From positions 1 to 64,000 of the forward strand of contig SZNP01000011.1 of the NCBI GenBank assembly GCA_005239435.1: DNA of 64,000 nt, in the 5' to 3' direction. This document shows positions 18,219-26,966 of the stretch, one piece after another. The position numbers and the translations under genes are program-made. This DNA is from Halorussus salinisoli (GTDB taxonomy: Archaea; Halobacteriota; Halobacteria; Halobacteriales; Haladaptataceae). Position 1 is the first letter of the stretch; each line of letters starts with the position of its first letter. The notes below the pieces were generated by a model, which was not told the DNA's origin, ran no database searches, and saw nothing but the letters and a program-made list of their open reading frames with translations.

Positions 18219-19267
18219 ACTTCGACCCATTCGCCGGACGACGCAGACTCGTACACCGCGTCGAGTACCCGGAGGACACGGAGCGCGTCGTCCACGTCGG
18301 CAGGTACCGCCGCGTCACCACGTCGGGCGGCAAGGAACTGCTTGAAGAACGACAGTCCCCACGACCCACCGTAACCGGGCGTGGAATCGTACTCGTGAGT
18401 GACAGTCCGGTGTGGCGTGCTCTCCCAGCAGTCGGCATCGAGTTCGAGCGTGGTCTCGCCGTCGAATCCGAAGGTCGTTCCCATCGGGTCCCATGAACAC
18501 CGTCCCTCGTCACCGTAGACGCGAAGCTTCGTGTCGTACCGTCCGTCCCGCAGGAAATACCCGGCAGTGAGTGTGCCGACCGCCCCTGATCGGAGCTCGA
18601 ACTGAACCACCGCACCGTCCTCGACGTCGACGGCGTCAGTGTCGTACGAAAGCGATGCATGTACTCGAACGACCGGGTCGTCGAGTATCCATGGCAGGAG
18701 GTCGATCCAATGGACGCCTAACCACTGGACGATACCGCCACGGCTCTTCTCACGGTCGAAGAGATAGTGACCAGTCGCTCTCGCCTCGAGCTTCGAGGCA
18801 ACGAACCGCAGGTCGAACACGCGTACATCCCCGAAGAAGCCGTCTGCAGCGCGCTCGCGGAGCTCCTGCGATATCGGATGCCCCCGCCAAGTATACGAGA
18901 ACCCGACGGTTACATCATCACGGCTGCGGATTCGGTCGGCAACCGGTTCGAGTTCTGCTGCTGTTCGGGCAGCGGGTTTCTCGCTAAAGACGTCGACTCC
19001 GCGATCAACCGCTTTCTCGATGGCAGCGGGCGTATCCCGATTCGAGAGCGTGAGCCAGACTAGATCGAGCTGTTCGGATGTGCAGGCCTCATCAATCGAC
19101 GAGTACCACTGTGTTTCTGAGAGTGACTCTGCACCGACGTCTGCAGGGATGTTCCCGTCCGGGTCGACCGCTGCCACTACTTCTGCATCGTCCAACTGGT
19201 CGATGCTCTCCAGATACGGATTCCGATGATGGTGGTCGAGGCCTACGTAGCCGATTCGAACCGTCAT
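18212..19267 (-). CDS. Gfo/Idh/MocA oxidoreductase, operon with luciferase-like enzyme
   Basis: 351 residues. It starts MTVRIGYVGLDHHHRNPY, so the nucleotide loop is GLDHHH, again not the canonical GxGxxG. FSEKPAA and the active-site segment GGIVQWLGVHWIDLLPW are present. It probably oxidises or reduces a sugar with NAD(P). The gene follows the luciferase-like gene with only 2 bases between stop and start, so the two should be co-transcribed and their reactions linked. The substrate is unknown. Confidence 0.87.
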   Translation of the reverse strand: MTVRIGYVGLDHHHRNPYLESIDQLDDAEVVAAVDPDGNIPADVGAESLSETQWYSSIDEACTSEQLDLVWLTLSNRDTPAAIEKAVDRGVDVFSEKPAARTAAELEPVADRIRSRDDVTVGFSYTWRGHPISQELRERAADGFFGDVRVFDLRFVASKLEARATGHYLFDREKSRGGIVQWLGVHWIDLLPWILDDPVVRVHASLSYDTDAVDVEDGAVVQFELRSGAVGTLTAGYFLRDGRYDTKLRVYGDEGRCSWDPMGTTFGFDGETTLELDADCWESTPHRTVTHEYDSTPGYGGSWGLSFFKQFLAARRGDAAVPADVDDALRVLRVLDAVYESASSGEWVEVQ

Positions 19268-19269
19268 CG

Positions 19270-20250
19270 TTAGAACGCCGGGAGAACCTCTTCACCGAGA
19301 CGTTCAAGACACGTTAGCGCCGACTCCTGGGGCTGACCAGGGAACTGGATACGGACGAGTATCTGGTCGACGCCCATCTCCTCGTACTCGCGGAACTGCT
19401 CGATGCACTCAGCAGGCGTCCCGATGACGAACTTTTCGGCGAGTTCGTCCCAGTCAACTTCCACCTCGTGCTCGTCCATGTATGTCTGGCCCCACCGTGC
19501 ATACCACTCGTAGAGGTTGAGGAGGTACGGCTGGACAGTCTCTCGGGCCTTCTCGGCGGAGTCACCGACGAAGCAGTCTCTCATGAGCACGACGTCGTTG
19601 TTCTCGCGGTCCATGCCGAACTCGTCGAGCGCCGCTTCGTACGTCTCGATCTGCTCGGAGAGGTCCTCTTTCGTCGAGGAGGCAGATGCGATCCATCCGT
19701 CACCACGGTACGCGGCGCGCTTGATAGCGACGTCCGCGTGGCCGCCGATCCAGACCGGAAGATTGCTCTCGGGTTGTGGCCGAACGAAGACGTCGTCGTA
19801 GTCGTGAAAGTCGCCGTGATGATCGATTGGCTCGTCTGCTCGCCAGAGGTTTTTGAGTAACTCGATGGATTCGATGAACTTCCCGACCCGCTCGTCCATC
19901 TCGACACCGAACGCGCCGAGTTCGCGATTCCGATAGCCGAGTGCCGCTCCAAAATGCATCGTCCCGCCCGCGAAGCGGTCGATCATTGCAACCTGCTCTG
20001 CGAGGCTCAGCGGGTCGTGAATCGCGGGTAACATGGCTGCTGTCCCCACATCGAGGTCGTCGGTCTGCGACGCGATGGCCGCAAGGCCGGTTACCGGATC
20101 CACGAACCCCTCTTCGTGGACGTGGCGTTCGCCCAGTGTGGCTGTGTCGAATCCAACATCCTCCATCAGTTCGGCCTGTTCGATCAGGTCAGATTCGTCG
20201 AACTCACTCTCGGGATGATAGTATTGGTTGAGGAAGACGCCGAACTTCAT
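19270..20250 (-). CDS. LLM-class flavin- or F420-dependent oxidoreductase
   Basis: 326 residues of the bacterial luciferase-like TIM-barrel family. It begins MKFGVFLNQYYHPESEFDE and contains VGTAAMLPAIHDPLSLAEQVAMIDRF, typical of this family, then VRPQPESNLPVWIGGHADVAIKRAA and the C-terminal FVIGTPAECIEQFREYEEMGVDQIL. Members use FMNH2 or the deazaflavin F420, which haloarchaea make, for monooxygenation or hydride transfer. Placed directly ahead of a Gfo/Idh/MocA gene, it may act on the same sugar or on an aglycone. Which cofactor it uses cannot be read by eye. Confidence 0.88.
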   Translation of the reverse strand: MKFGVFLNQYYHPESEFDESDLIEQAELMEDVGFDTATLGERHVHEEGFVDPVTGLAAIASQTDDLDVGTAAMLPAIHDPLSLAEQVAMIDRFAGGTMHFGAALGYRNRELGAFGVEMDERVGKFIESIELLKNLWRADEPIDHHGDFHDYDDVFVRPQPESNLPVWIGGHADVAIKRAAYRGDGWIASASSTKEDLSEQIETYEAALDEFGMDRENNDVVLMRDCFVGDSAEKARETVQPYLLNLYEWYARWGQTYMDEHEVEVDWDELAEKFVIGTPAECIEQFREYEEMGVDQILVRIQFPGQPQESALTCLERLGEEVLPAF

Positions 20251-20435
20251 CGCGCCACCTCCGCCTGCATTACAAGAGACTGTCTTTGCACATTCATGCG
20301 TTCGTGGTTGCAGAGCGGGAATTATATAATTTACCCCGACGACTTCAGCACAATGCGCAACGAGCAGTTCTTCTGATACAGGCCACTATTTACCGGTACT
20401 TTGATGCAGACCGACTCCGACTCATTGAACGAAAC
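20251..20435. promoter_or_regulatory. Divergent promoter region
   Basis: The region contains the near-palindromic AT run ATTATATAATT around 20321-20331 and CTATTTACC around 20386-20394. The latter is a candidate TATA box for the plus-strand gene, with its start at 20436. Confidence 0.35.
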
Positions 20436-21443
20436 ATGACTGGGAGGCCAGAGACAGGTACCAGCTACTTCGGTGTCGGTGACCCGGCACACGCCGTTCG
20501 CGACCTCGACCGATTCCGGGAAGCAGGACTCGACGCCATCCTCCACACGTTCAGCGAACGCGACCGCGAGTACAACCGCAAGTCCGTGCGCGAAATCGTT
20601 GCGGCCAGCGCCGACCGCGGATTCCGCACCTACGTTAATCCGTGGGGCGTCGGCGGTGTTTTCGGTGGAGAAGCCTACTCCGCGTTCGTCGCCCGACAGC
20701 CTGATACGAGACAGGTCCGGAACACGGGTGAACGGGCGCCCGCGGCGTGCTTCAACCATCCGGATTTTCGGGAGTACATGCGCGAGTGGACCCGCGACGC
20801 GGCAGCGCTCGGCGTCGACGTGGTGTTCTGGGACGAGCCGAACTGGCACGTCCCGGCGTGGGACGACAAGGGTGCACCCGAGGACACGTGGTGTTGTCGG
20901 TGCGACCATTGTCGCAAGTGCTACCGGGACCAGTACGACGAGCCAATGCCCGCGACCGAAACCGAGGAGGTGTCTCGATTCCGCGAGGAGTCGCTGGTCG
21001 ACTTCCTCGAGGAGGTCATGGCAGTCGCGGCCGACGCAGGTGCCGCTAACGCAGTGTGTCTGATGCCGGTCGAGACGACCGATTATGGATTGCGTGACTG
21101 GTCGCGGTTAGCCGCGAGCAATCATCTCGACATCCTCGCAACTGACCCGTACTGGCACGACGCTTTCGGGAGTACGGATAAACCTAAAGAGTTCGTGGGG
21201 TCCTTCGCAACGAAAGTCAACAACCTCGCTGCGACGAACGATCTCGAAAGCCAGATTTGGATACAGGGATTCGATCTCCCTGCGAACGCGGCGGACGACG
21301 TTCGACGGGCCACTCGAACTGCCGTCGACGCTGACGTCGACAGCGTGTTCATCTGGGGGTATGACGGGTGCCGAACAATCTCCGAGATCGCGTGCGAGGA
21401 ACCGGACGCGGTCTGGAACGCCTACGTCGACGAACTCCCGTAA
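20436..21443 (+). CDS. Glycoside-hydrolase-like TIM-barrel protein with Cys cluster, function unknown
   Basis: 335 residues from the ATG at 20436; the frame is open further upstream but lacks protein character. The sequence alternates like a TIM barrel: FREAGLDAILHTF, GFRTYVNPWGVGG, ALGVDVVFWDEPNWH, HLDILATDPYW and DSVFIWGYDGC. E134 in the WDEP motif at the end of a strand is a candidate catalytic acid. A Cys-rich loop follows directly (C153, C154, C156, C159, C162), resembling the putative zinc loop of several uncharacterised glycosidase families. There is no signal peptide, so it would act on imported sugars. No exact family can be named. Confidence 0.7.
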   Translation: MTGRPETGTSYFGVGDPAHAVRDLDRFREAGLDAILHTFSERDREYNRKSVREIVAASADRGFRTYVNPWGVGGVFGGEAYSAFVARQPDTRQVRNTGERAPAACFNHPDFREYMREWTRDAAALGVDVVFWDEPNWHVPAWDDKGAPEDTWCCRCDHCRKCYRDQYDEPMPATETEEVSRFREESLVDFLEEVMAVAADAGAANAVCLMPVETTDYGLRDWSRLAASNHLDILATDPYWHDAFGSTDKPKEFVGSFATKVNNLAATNDLESQIWIQGFDLPANAADDVRRATRTAVDADVDSVFIWGYDGCRTISEIACEEPDAVWNAYVDELP

Positions 21444-21729
21444 CCAGAGAGCGCCCCGCTGTCTTGCTGTCCCGTTCGACACCCTCCGCGTCTCGTTCGT
21501 CTTCCGCGTCGGTCCGCGTGAGAGACATCGCCAGCGGTCTCTCCATCGACTCGTGCGAGGTCCTGTGGCGACGGCGGCGTTGTGAGACACGGGCGACGAC
21601 GGGCGGCTCTGCCGTTCGTTTCGTCGGTCAGACGGGTCGCTTGTACTGCAGTAAGTCGCACTCGGACGTGTGTTCGCGGTGGACGATGAGGGTGAAAAAC
21701 TCCGAGCGGGGAACGGACCTGACTGCAAT

Positions 21730-23004
21730 TCAGTACGCCGAGGAGTCGTTGACCTTGACAACCGACGTCGTGCCTTTGGCGAGGGGCACCGAGGACCCGC
21801 CGGGGACCGGGTGACAGGTCTCGTCCTCAATGAACACCGTTTGCGCGTCCACGACGTTGGCGAGCGCGCTCTTGACACCGACATATTCGATGTTTCTGAG
21901 GGAGATGCGGTCGTTGGAGTCCATCGGGCGGACGACCCCCGTCGCGTTGTTGACGTAGACGCCGTCGAGAGTGGCGTGCGTGCCGCCGGATTTCGTGTTG
22001 AGGAGCCACTGGTCGTCGGGGGTGACATTACTGTCCTCCTCGAATTCTGCATAGCCGCCGTACATCTTGAGCGACTGGACGTCGCGGGCGCGGATCCCGT
22101 AGTAGCAGCCTTCTATCGGGTACTGGAGCGTGCAGCCCATCAGCGTGATGTCTGTGTCGCCGGAGCTGACGTCAATCGCGGGTTTAGCGAAGTACGTCGC
22201 GTCGCACCCGAACAGCCGGAGCGAGTTATTCCCCCCGCCGTTGTCGACGGTCTTGATGAGGCCGGCGTCGTGGGCTGTGCAGTGCTTGAAGGTTGCTGAG
22301 AACGACTGGTAGTCGTCGTTGGTGGAATCCCTGTCGTATTTGAACGCTCTCCCTTCTTTGTTGTCGGTCTTGACGCACTGGAGGTTCTCGAACATATGAT
22401 TGACGCCACCCCTAAGTTCGGCGATGCCGGCGCCGCCCCACACCGAGAAGTCTCGCATGCAGACCCTGGTCAGGTTGTCACTGCCGCCGGGCGGGTCGAT
22501 AACGAAGGCGCGCGTACCGGACGGCGGTTCCAGGATTGTGGCCTTCTGTCCGTGGCCCTCTATCGTGACGTTCCCGTTAACGGTGACGGGATAACTGTCG
22601 CCGGGCGTGAAGTCCGCCTGGATTACGACCTTTCCAGCCGGAAGGCTACTGCCGTACGGGGTACCGATTGACGGCAGGTCATTGAGTGCGGCCTTGATGG
22701 TCTGGAACCCGTCGTCGCCCACGTAGCGGACGTAGTTGACCCGGGGGATGTCGATACCGTCTTTACCGGTCTCCAGCAGTCCGTCGCTGTCGGCGTCGGC
22801 CCACTCGGCCGCGGATGCGGTACCGCTTGCTGCGCTGAGGAGGGCGCCGCCTCCGAGCGCACCGAGTACCGTGCGGCGGGTGCTCTTTCCAAGCAACTGC
22901 TCGCCCTGGTACTGGCGGAGCTGCTCATTTTCTGCTTTGAGCTGCTCGACTTCACGTTCTAACCTGTCTATTCGGCTGTCGGAAGGGTCAGATTCACTGC
23001 TCAT
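21730..23004 (-). CDS. Exported parallel beta-helix protein with N-terminal coiled coil
   Basis: 424 residues. Unusually, an acidic stretch and a leucine-zipper-like coiled coil (RLEREVEQLKAENEQLRQY, about residues 13-31) come before the Tat motif STRRTVLGALGGGALLSAAS (from about residue 41), which ends at an Ala-Ser-Ala site. The exported part starts with a pectate-lyase-like entry (DDGFQTIKAALNDLPS) and continues with beta-helix rungs (GNVTIEGHGQKATIL, ITLMGCTLQYPIEGCYYG, HATLDGVYVNNATG). It probably binds or cuts an extracellular polysaccharide. It is divergent from the heparinase-like gene. No catalytic residues are assigned. Confidence 0.82.
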   Translation of the reverse strand: MSSESDPSDSRIDRLEREVEQLKAENEQLRQYQGEQLLGKSTRRTVLGALGGGALLSAASGTASAAEWADADSDGLLETGKDGIDIPRVNYVRYVGDDGFQTIKAALNDLPSIGTPYGSSLPAGKVVIQADFTPGDSYPVTVNGNVTIEGHGQKATILEPPSGTRAFVIDPPGGSDNLTRVCMRDFSVWGGAGIAELRGGVNHMFENLQCVKTDNKEGRAFKYDRDSTNDDYQSFSATFKHCTAHDAGLIKTVDNGGGNNSLRLFGCDATYFAKPAIDVSSGDTDITLMGCTLQYPIEGCYYGIRARDVQSLKMYGGYAEFEEDSNVTPDDQWLLNTKSGGTHATLDGVYVNNATGVVRPMDSNDRISLRNIEYVGVKSALANVVDAQTVFIEDETCHPVPGGSSVPLAKGTTSVVKVNDSSAY

Positions 23005-23392
23005 GGTTGATCGCTAGTCGCACCAGACGCCACAGGTTCTGTCCTAGCAGGACTGCACTACCGCTCTCCCGCTGAGGCGCTTCGATGACGCCCGGTTGTT
23101 ATTTCATAACAACACACATGATAAAAATCTTTCCATGAAATTATACATACATTAGAGTTCTGAAACGCACCACAGAACCAGAGAGACACGTAGATACCGG
23201 TGAAGTCGCCGTCTCTCCAGGTCACTATCGCAGTACTCGGCAGGGGATTCGCTGTCGCCACCAACAGATAGCCGTAGTGGTCTCCTGACGGTGGGTCGCC
23301 GTTCCCCGTTCCCTTTCCGTGTCATCCTGGCGCCAGAGGGATGATTTATGGGTGTGGTCCCGCTATTGATTGCACGACGAGGCAACAGCCGA
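23005..23392. other. Divergent intergenic region
   Basis: 388 bases between the divergent beta-helix and heparinase-like genes. An AT-rich part around 23100-23160 probably holds the minus-strand promoter, and a plus-strand TATA box lies at 23343-23350. No gene was seen. Confidence 0.4.
23343..23350 (+). promoter_or_regulatory. TATA box of the heparinase-like gene
   Basis: GATTTATG lies 42 nt before the ATG at 23393, which predicts a leader of some 15-20 nt. Confidence 0.4.
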
Positions 23393-26300
23393 ATGTCGAA
23401 CGATCAATACAGCAAGACGCGAAGCACGTACTACACGTCCGAACGGATAGCTGCGGCAAGAAGGAACGTCCAGACCGAACCCTGGGCGGCGGACCTCCGC
23501 GACGAGGCAGTCGAACAGGCCGAAACTGCTCTCGATAAGGGACTCGATGCACTCTGGAATGAGGTCACCGGCCAGAAAATCCCGCGGAGTCTCACCCCAG
23601 GGGATGGCACTCAGCGAGAGCGGTGGACGCCCGTGTCCGACGAGCCCTGGGCACTCACTGATGGAGACTGGGTACTTCCTACGAACGACTTCGCCGCGTA
23701 CCGTGGAAGCGGGCGTGATGAACGAGGCGTCTTCGATCCTGAACTCGCCGACGATGACCTCCTCATCAACGAGCGGTATCCTGACAAGGGTCCTAACTGG
23801 GGCGTCGATGACGGCTGGGGATGGGTTGACGAGAACGGCGAAATCGGTGCCGCTGGAACTCGCTTCGTTCCGGTTGCAGCCTACAATCACTGGCACGTCT
23901 GGTACGTCCTCCGTGACACGGTCGTGGCTCTCCGCGACGCATACCTATACACCGGTGAGCATCGCTACGCCCGCGCAGGAACGGTCATCCTCGACCGGCT
24001 CGCCGACGTCTACCCCGACCTCGACATCTCGGCATTCGATCTCGATCGATTCAAGAACTCCCACGGTGGTCCCGGTGAGGGGAAGATGGTCGGCGCAATC
24101 TGGGAGACGAACCTCGTCCGAGACTTCGTGAGCGCCTACGACGCCTTCTTCCCGGCCCAGGACGGTGACGAGAAACTAATCACGTTCCTCTCAGAGAAGG
24201 CGGATACGTACAGCGGTCTCCCTCCCAAGGAGTCAGTCGCGTCAGTTCGACGTAACGTCGAAGACGGTCTCGTTCGACAGGTTCTTCCCGGCATCAAAAA
24301 CGCCCAGATTCACGGAAACCTCGGGATGCACCAGTCCGCCCTCGCGATGTCGGCCGTCGTTCTAGACGAACCTGAGGACTACACCGGCCGTGCCCTAGAG
24401 TTCCTTTTTCAGGCGGGCGGCCTCCGAGACGAAGATGACCGGCCGTGGGAAGTCGCGGACGACGATATCGGAGAAGCACGCGAGCGAAACTGGCGTGTCA
24501 CCGGCGGCAACGTCGAGACGGCGCTGGTCGACCGCATCGACCGCGATGGCTACGCAGACGAGTCAGCACCGAACTACAATGCCATCATTCAGAGCCAACT
24601 CCTCCGAATCGCGGACATCCTCGACGCGTACGACGGGGCTGACAACGCCGACCTGTACGATCATCCGAAGCTGTCGAAGGTAGCGCAAGCGCACTTCCCC
24701 CTACTGATGTTGGGTCAATACATGCCGTCGATCGGCGACAGCGGGAAAACAGGCGACCCTGACACTCTAATCGGCCCACGGAAGGCACTTCGCGGCTACG
24801 AGGCGTACGGCGACGATGAGCTTGCGCGTGCTGCTCATCTGCTAAATGGGCAATCAACTGAGGGACTCCATGGAGACGTTTTCTCGTCGGACGCTGGCGA
24901 AATCGCCGAGCAAATCGAAGCAATCGTCGACCGCGACGGGACCTACGACCCCGGAAGCTGTATGCTCCCCGATTACGGCTTCATCGCTCTACGAGACGGC
25001 GATAGAGAACAACGCGAACGGAGCCCACCCGACGGTTTGATTCCCGACCGGAACGAAACCAGTTCAGATGGCCGACGTGGTGTCTGCCAGTTCTTCGGTC
25101 GGAACAGCATCGAGACCGGAACGAGTCACTCCCACCACGACACCCTGAACATCGGGCTCTACGCGCACGGTCTCGATCTCATGCCCGATCTCGGTTATCC
25201 GGAGTTCACTGCTGATTGGCCGAAGCGTATCCAGTGGACAAAAAACACCGTCTCACATAACACGGTCGTCGTCGACGCCGAACGCCAACACCCTCAGACG
25301 GTCGGCGTCCCGCAGCACTTCCACAACGGGACCGACGTGCAGATTGCCGACGTCAAGGCGCCAGCAGTTTATCCCCAGACTGACGCCTATCGGCGGACGA
25401 CCGCGATGATTCGAATCGACGCCGTGGACTCGTACGTCGTCGACTTCTTCGACGTCGATGGTGGAGATGACCATCTCTATAGCCTCCACGGTGCAGCAGG
25501 CTCGGTGGAGACCGTCGGGATCGAGTCCGAGGAGGTCCCCGGGACCTACGCCGGGGAAAACGTCTCACGACCGAGTTCCGGCGAGGTCACTGACTACGAC
25601 GAACGGGTCGGCAGTGGGTTCAACTACCTGACGGACGTCAAGCGTGACGAGGAACCGCCATCGCCATTTAGCGTCGAGTGGGACATCGTGGACACGTGGG
25701 ACGTCCGGGAGGATGACGTAGACGTACGACTGCGCGCGACGGTCTTAACAGACTGCGACGATGTGGCCCTCGCAGACGGGGAGCCGCCGACAAACAAGGA
25801 TGGGAACCCCGAGTCGATTCAGTACCTGCTCTGTCGGCGGCGGGGCAAGGACCTGAGCTCGACATTCACGTCGGTCCTCGAACCGTACGAGGGGAACCGA
25901 CGGGTCGAGCGTATCGATCCAGTGTCAGTTCATAACGCCGACAATGCAGCGGCTGAGGCGGGGACTGCAGCCGCCGCGCGTGCGGTCCGGGTCGAACTTG
26001 ATAGCGGTCGCGTCGATTATCTCGCTCGAGCGCCCGGCGACGGGTCAGTGACCGTCGGTGACGCGTTCACCTTCGATGGCTTCTTTGCACGCTACTCGAC
26101 GGACGGCGATGGGCCGAGTGCAGCAACACTCGTCGATGGTACGAGTCTCCAGTCTGCGTCGACGGGAGAGACGCTTCTCGATCGCCCGGTTCCTGTGCGG
26201 TTCGAGGGACGGGTTGTCGATTTCACACGTGAGATGTCGAGCGAGAATCGAGTGGTGGTCGACCCGGCAGTTAGTGCCGACGTCGAGGCTGCCGTCGGTG

Positions 26301-26518
26301 ATTACCTCTACGTCGATATCGAAGGGGACGCCAATGGCGTCTATCCCATCGAAGATATCGCAGCGACCGAGGATGGAACCCTCTCGGTCGATATTGGTGG
26401 GATGACCCCGATACGGCGGTTCGTCAACCCGTCGGAACCGGAGAAGGGATACGTCTATAATCTTGCTGAGGGTGCTTCGGCGAGGTCGCCCGGCGTGGCG
26501 ACGTGGACTCGAGACTAA
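23393..26518 (+). CDS. Heparinase II/III-like polysaccharide lyase, cytoplasmic, 1041 residues
   Basis: The N-terminal 450 residues form a helical domain of the alginate-lyase/heparinase kind (NHWHVWYVLRDTVVALRDAYL, GNLGMHQSALAMSAVVLD). The middle holds the heparinase II/III beta-sheet core with H579-S-H581-H-D583 (TSHSHHDTLNIGLYAHGLD) and SHNTVVVD at H622, equivalent to conserved H-x-H-x-D and HNTV motifs. About 250 C-terminal residues form further beta domains. Such lyases cleave uronic-acid polysaccharides by beta-elimination. At 1041 residues it is longer than typical members (600-800). No signal peptide is present, so it should act on imported oligosaccharides. The start at 23393 follows a TATA box; an in-frame codon at 23348 overlaps that box and was rejected. 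Confidence 0.85.
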   Translation: MSNDQYSKTRSTYYTSERIAAARRNVQTEPWAADLRDEAVEQAETALDKGLDALWNEVTGQKIPRSLTPGDGTQRERWTPVSDEPWALTDGDWVLPTNDFAAYRGSGRDERGVFDPELADDDLLINERYPDKGPNWGVDDGWGWVDENGEIGAAGTRFVPVAAYNHWHVWYVLRDTVVALRDAYLYTGEHRYARAGTVILDRLADVYPDLDISAFDLDRFKNSHGGPGEGKMVGAIWETNLVRDFVSAYDAFFPAQDGDEKLITFLSEKADTYSGLPPKESVASVRRNVEDGLVRQVLPGIKNAQIHGNLGMHQSALAMSAVVLDEPEDYTGRALEFLFQAGGLRDEDDRPWEVADDDIGEARERNWRVTGGNVETALVDRIDRDGYADESAPNYNAIIQSQLLRIADILDAYDGADNADLYDHPKLSKVAQAHFPLLMLGQYMPSIGDSGKTGDPDTLIGPRKALRGYEAYGDDELARAAHLLNGQSTEGLHGDVFSSDAGEIAEQIEAIVDRDGTYDPGSCMLPDYGFIALRDGDREQRERSPPDGLIPDRNETSSDGRRGVCQFFGRNSIETGTSHSHHDTLNIGLYAHGLDLMPDLGYPEFTADWPKRIQWTKNTVSHNTVVVDAERQHPQTVGVPQHFHNGTDVQIADVKAPAVYPQTDAYRRTTAMIRIDAVDSYVVDFFDVDGGDDHLYSLHGAAGSVETVGIESEEVPGTYAGENVSRPSSGEVTDYDERVGSGFNYLTDVKRDEEPPSPFSVEWDIVDTWDVREDDVDVRLRATVLTDCDDVALADGEPPTNKDGNPESIQYLLCRRRGKDLSSTFTSVLEPYEGNRRVERIDPVSVHNADNAAAEAGTAAAARAVRVELDSGRVDYLARAPGDGSVTVGDAFTFDGFFARYSTDGDGPSAATLVDGTSLQSASTGETLLDRPVPVRFEGRVVDFTREMSSENRVVVDPAVSADVEAAVGDYLYVDIEGDANGVYPIEDIAATEDGTLSVDIGGMTPIRRFVNPSEPEKGYVYNLAEGASARSPGVATWTRD

Positions 26519-26612
26519 TTTAGAGTACTCCACTCTCTCAGCGCAGGGTCTGCACTACAACGCACTTGCGAGTCGGGGAAGGAACTATAATCCCCGCTTC
26601 AAACGTTGATAC

Positions 26613-26834
26613 ATGGTCGAACTTCCCTCGAACTTCTGGCCGGTCCTCTGCGAGTTCGAGCACCTCTGGTACTTTATGTTCGTACTGGATATCGTTCTGC
26701 TCGTCCTGCTCGGTGTTAGTGCCCTTCTCGTCGACCCCGGCTCGGCAAGCTTCTACATCGTGGTCTTGAGCGCCATTGTCGGTGTCCCACTCGCGATCGT
26801 CCTCGGGTTGTTACTCCGTCTCTGCGCGACGTAA
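26613..26834 (+). CDS. Small two-helix membrane protein
   Basis: 73 residues with two hydrophobic segments, FMFVLDIVLLVLLGVSALLV and FYIVVLSAIVGVPLAIVLGL, after a short polar N-terminus (MVELPSNFWPVLCEFEHL). ACTATAATCC around 26584-26593 is a TATA-like element about 20 nt before the ATG. No family is recognised and the function is unknown. It lies just downstream of the heparinase-like gene on the same strand. Confidence 0.65.
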   Translation: MVELPSNFWPVLCEFEHLWYFMFVLDIVLLVLLGVSALLVDPGSASFYIVVLSAIVGVPLAIVLGLLLRLCAT

Positions 26835-26966
26835 GTGTCCACCGGCCAACTCGCTCTGGTGACGGCGGTGTCGATGCAAGGCCGGTACTGGTTACCTCGG
26901 TGAGAATTGAAGCCGACTTGTACGGGCTCAGGGAGTGCGTAGCAGTGTACGGCTCAGTGGCCCGTT

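Noticed and set aside
21108..22052. 314-codon minus-strand frame
   Set aside because: It runs antisense to the TIM-barrel gene and in another frame through the beta-helix gene, and is Ser/Thr/Arg-rich without motifs.
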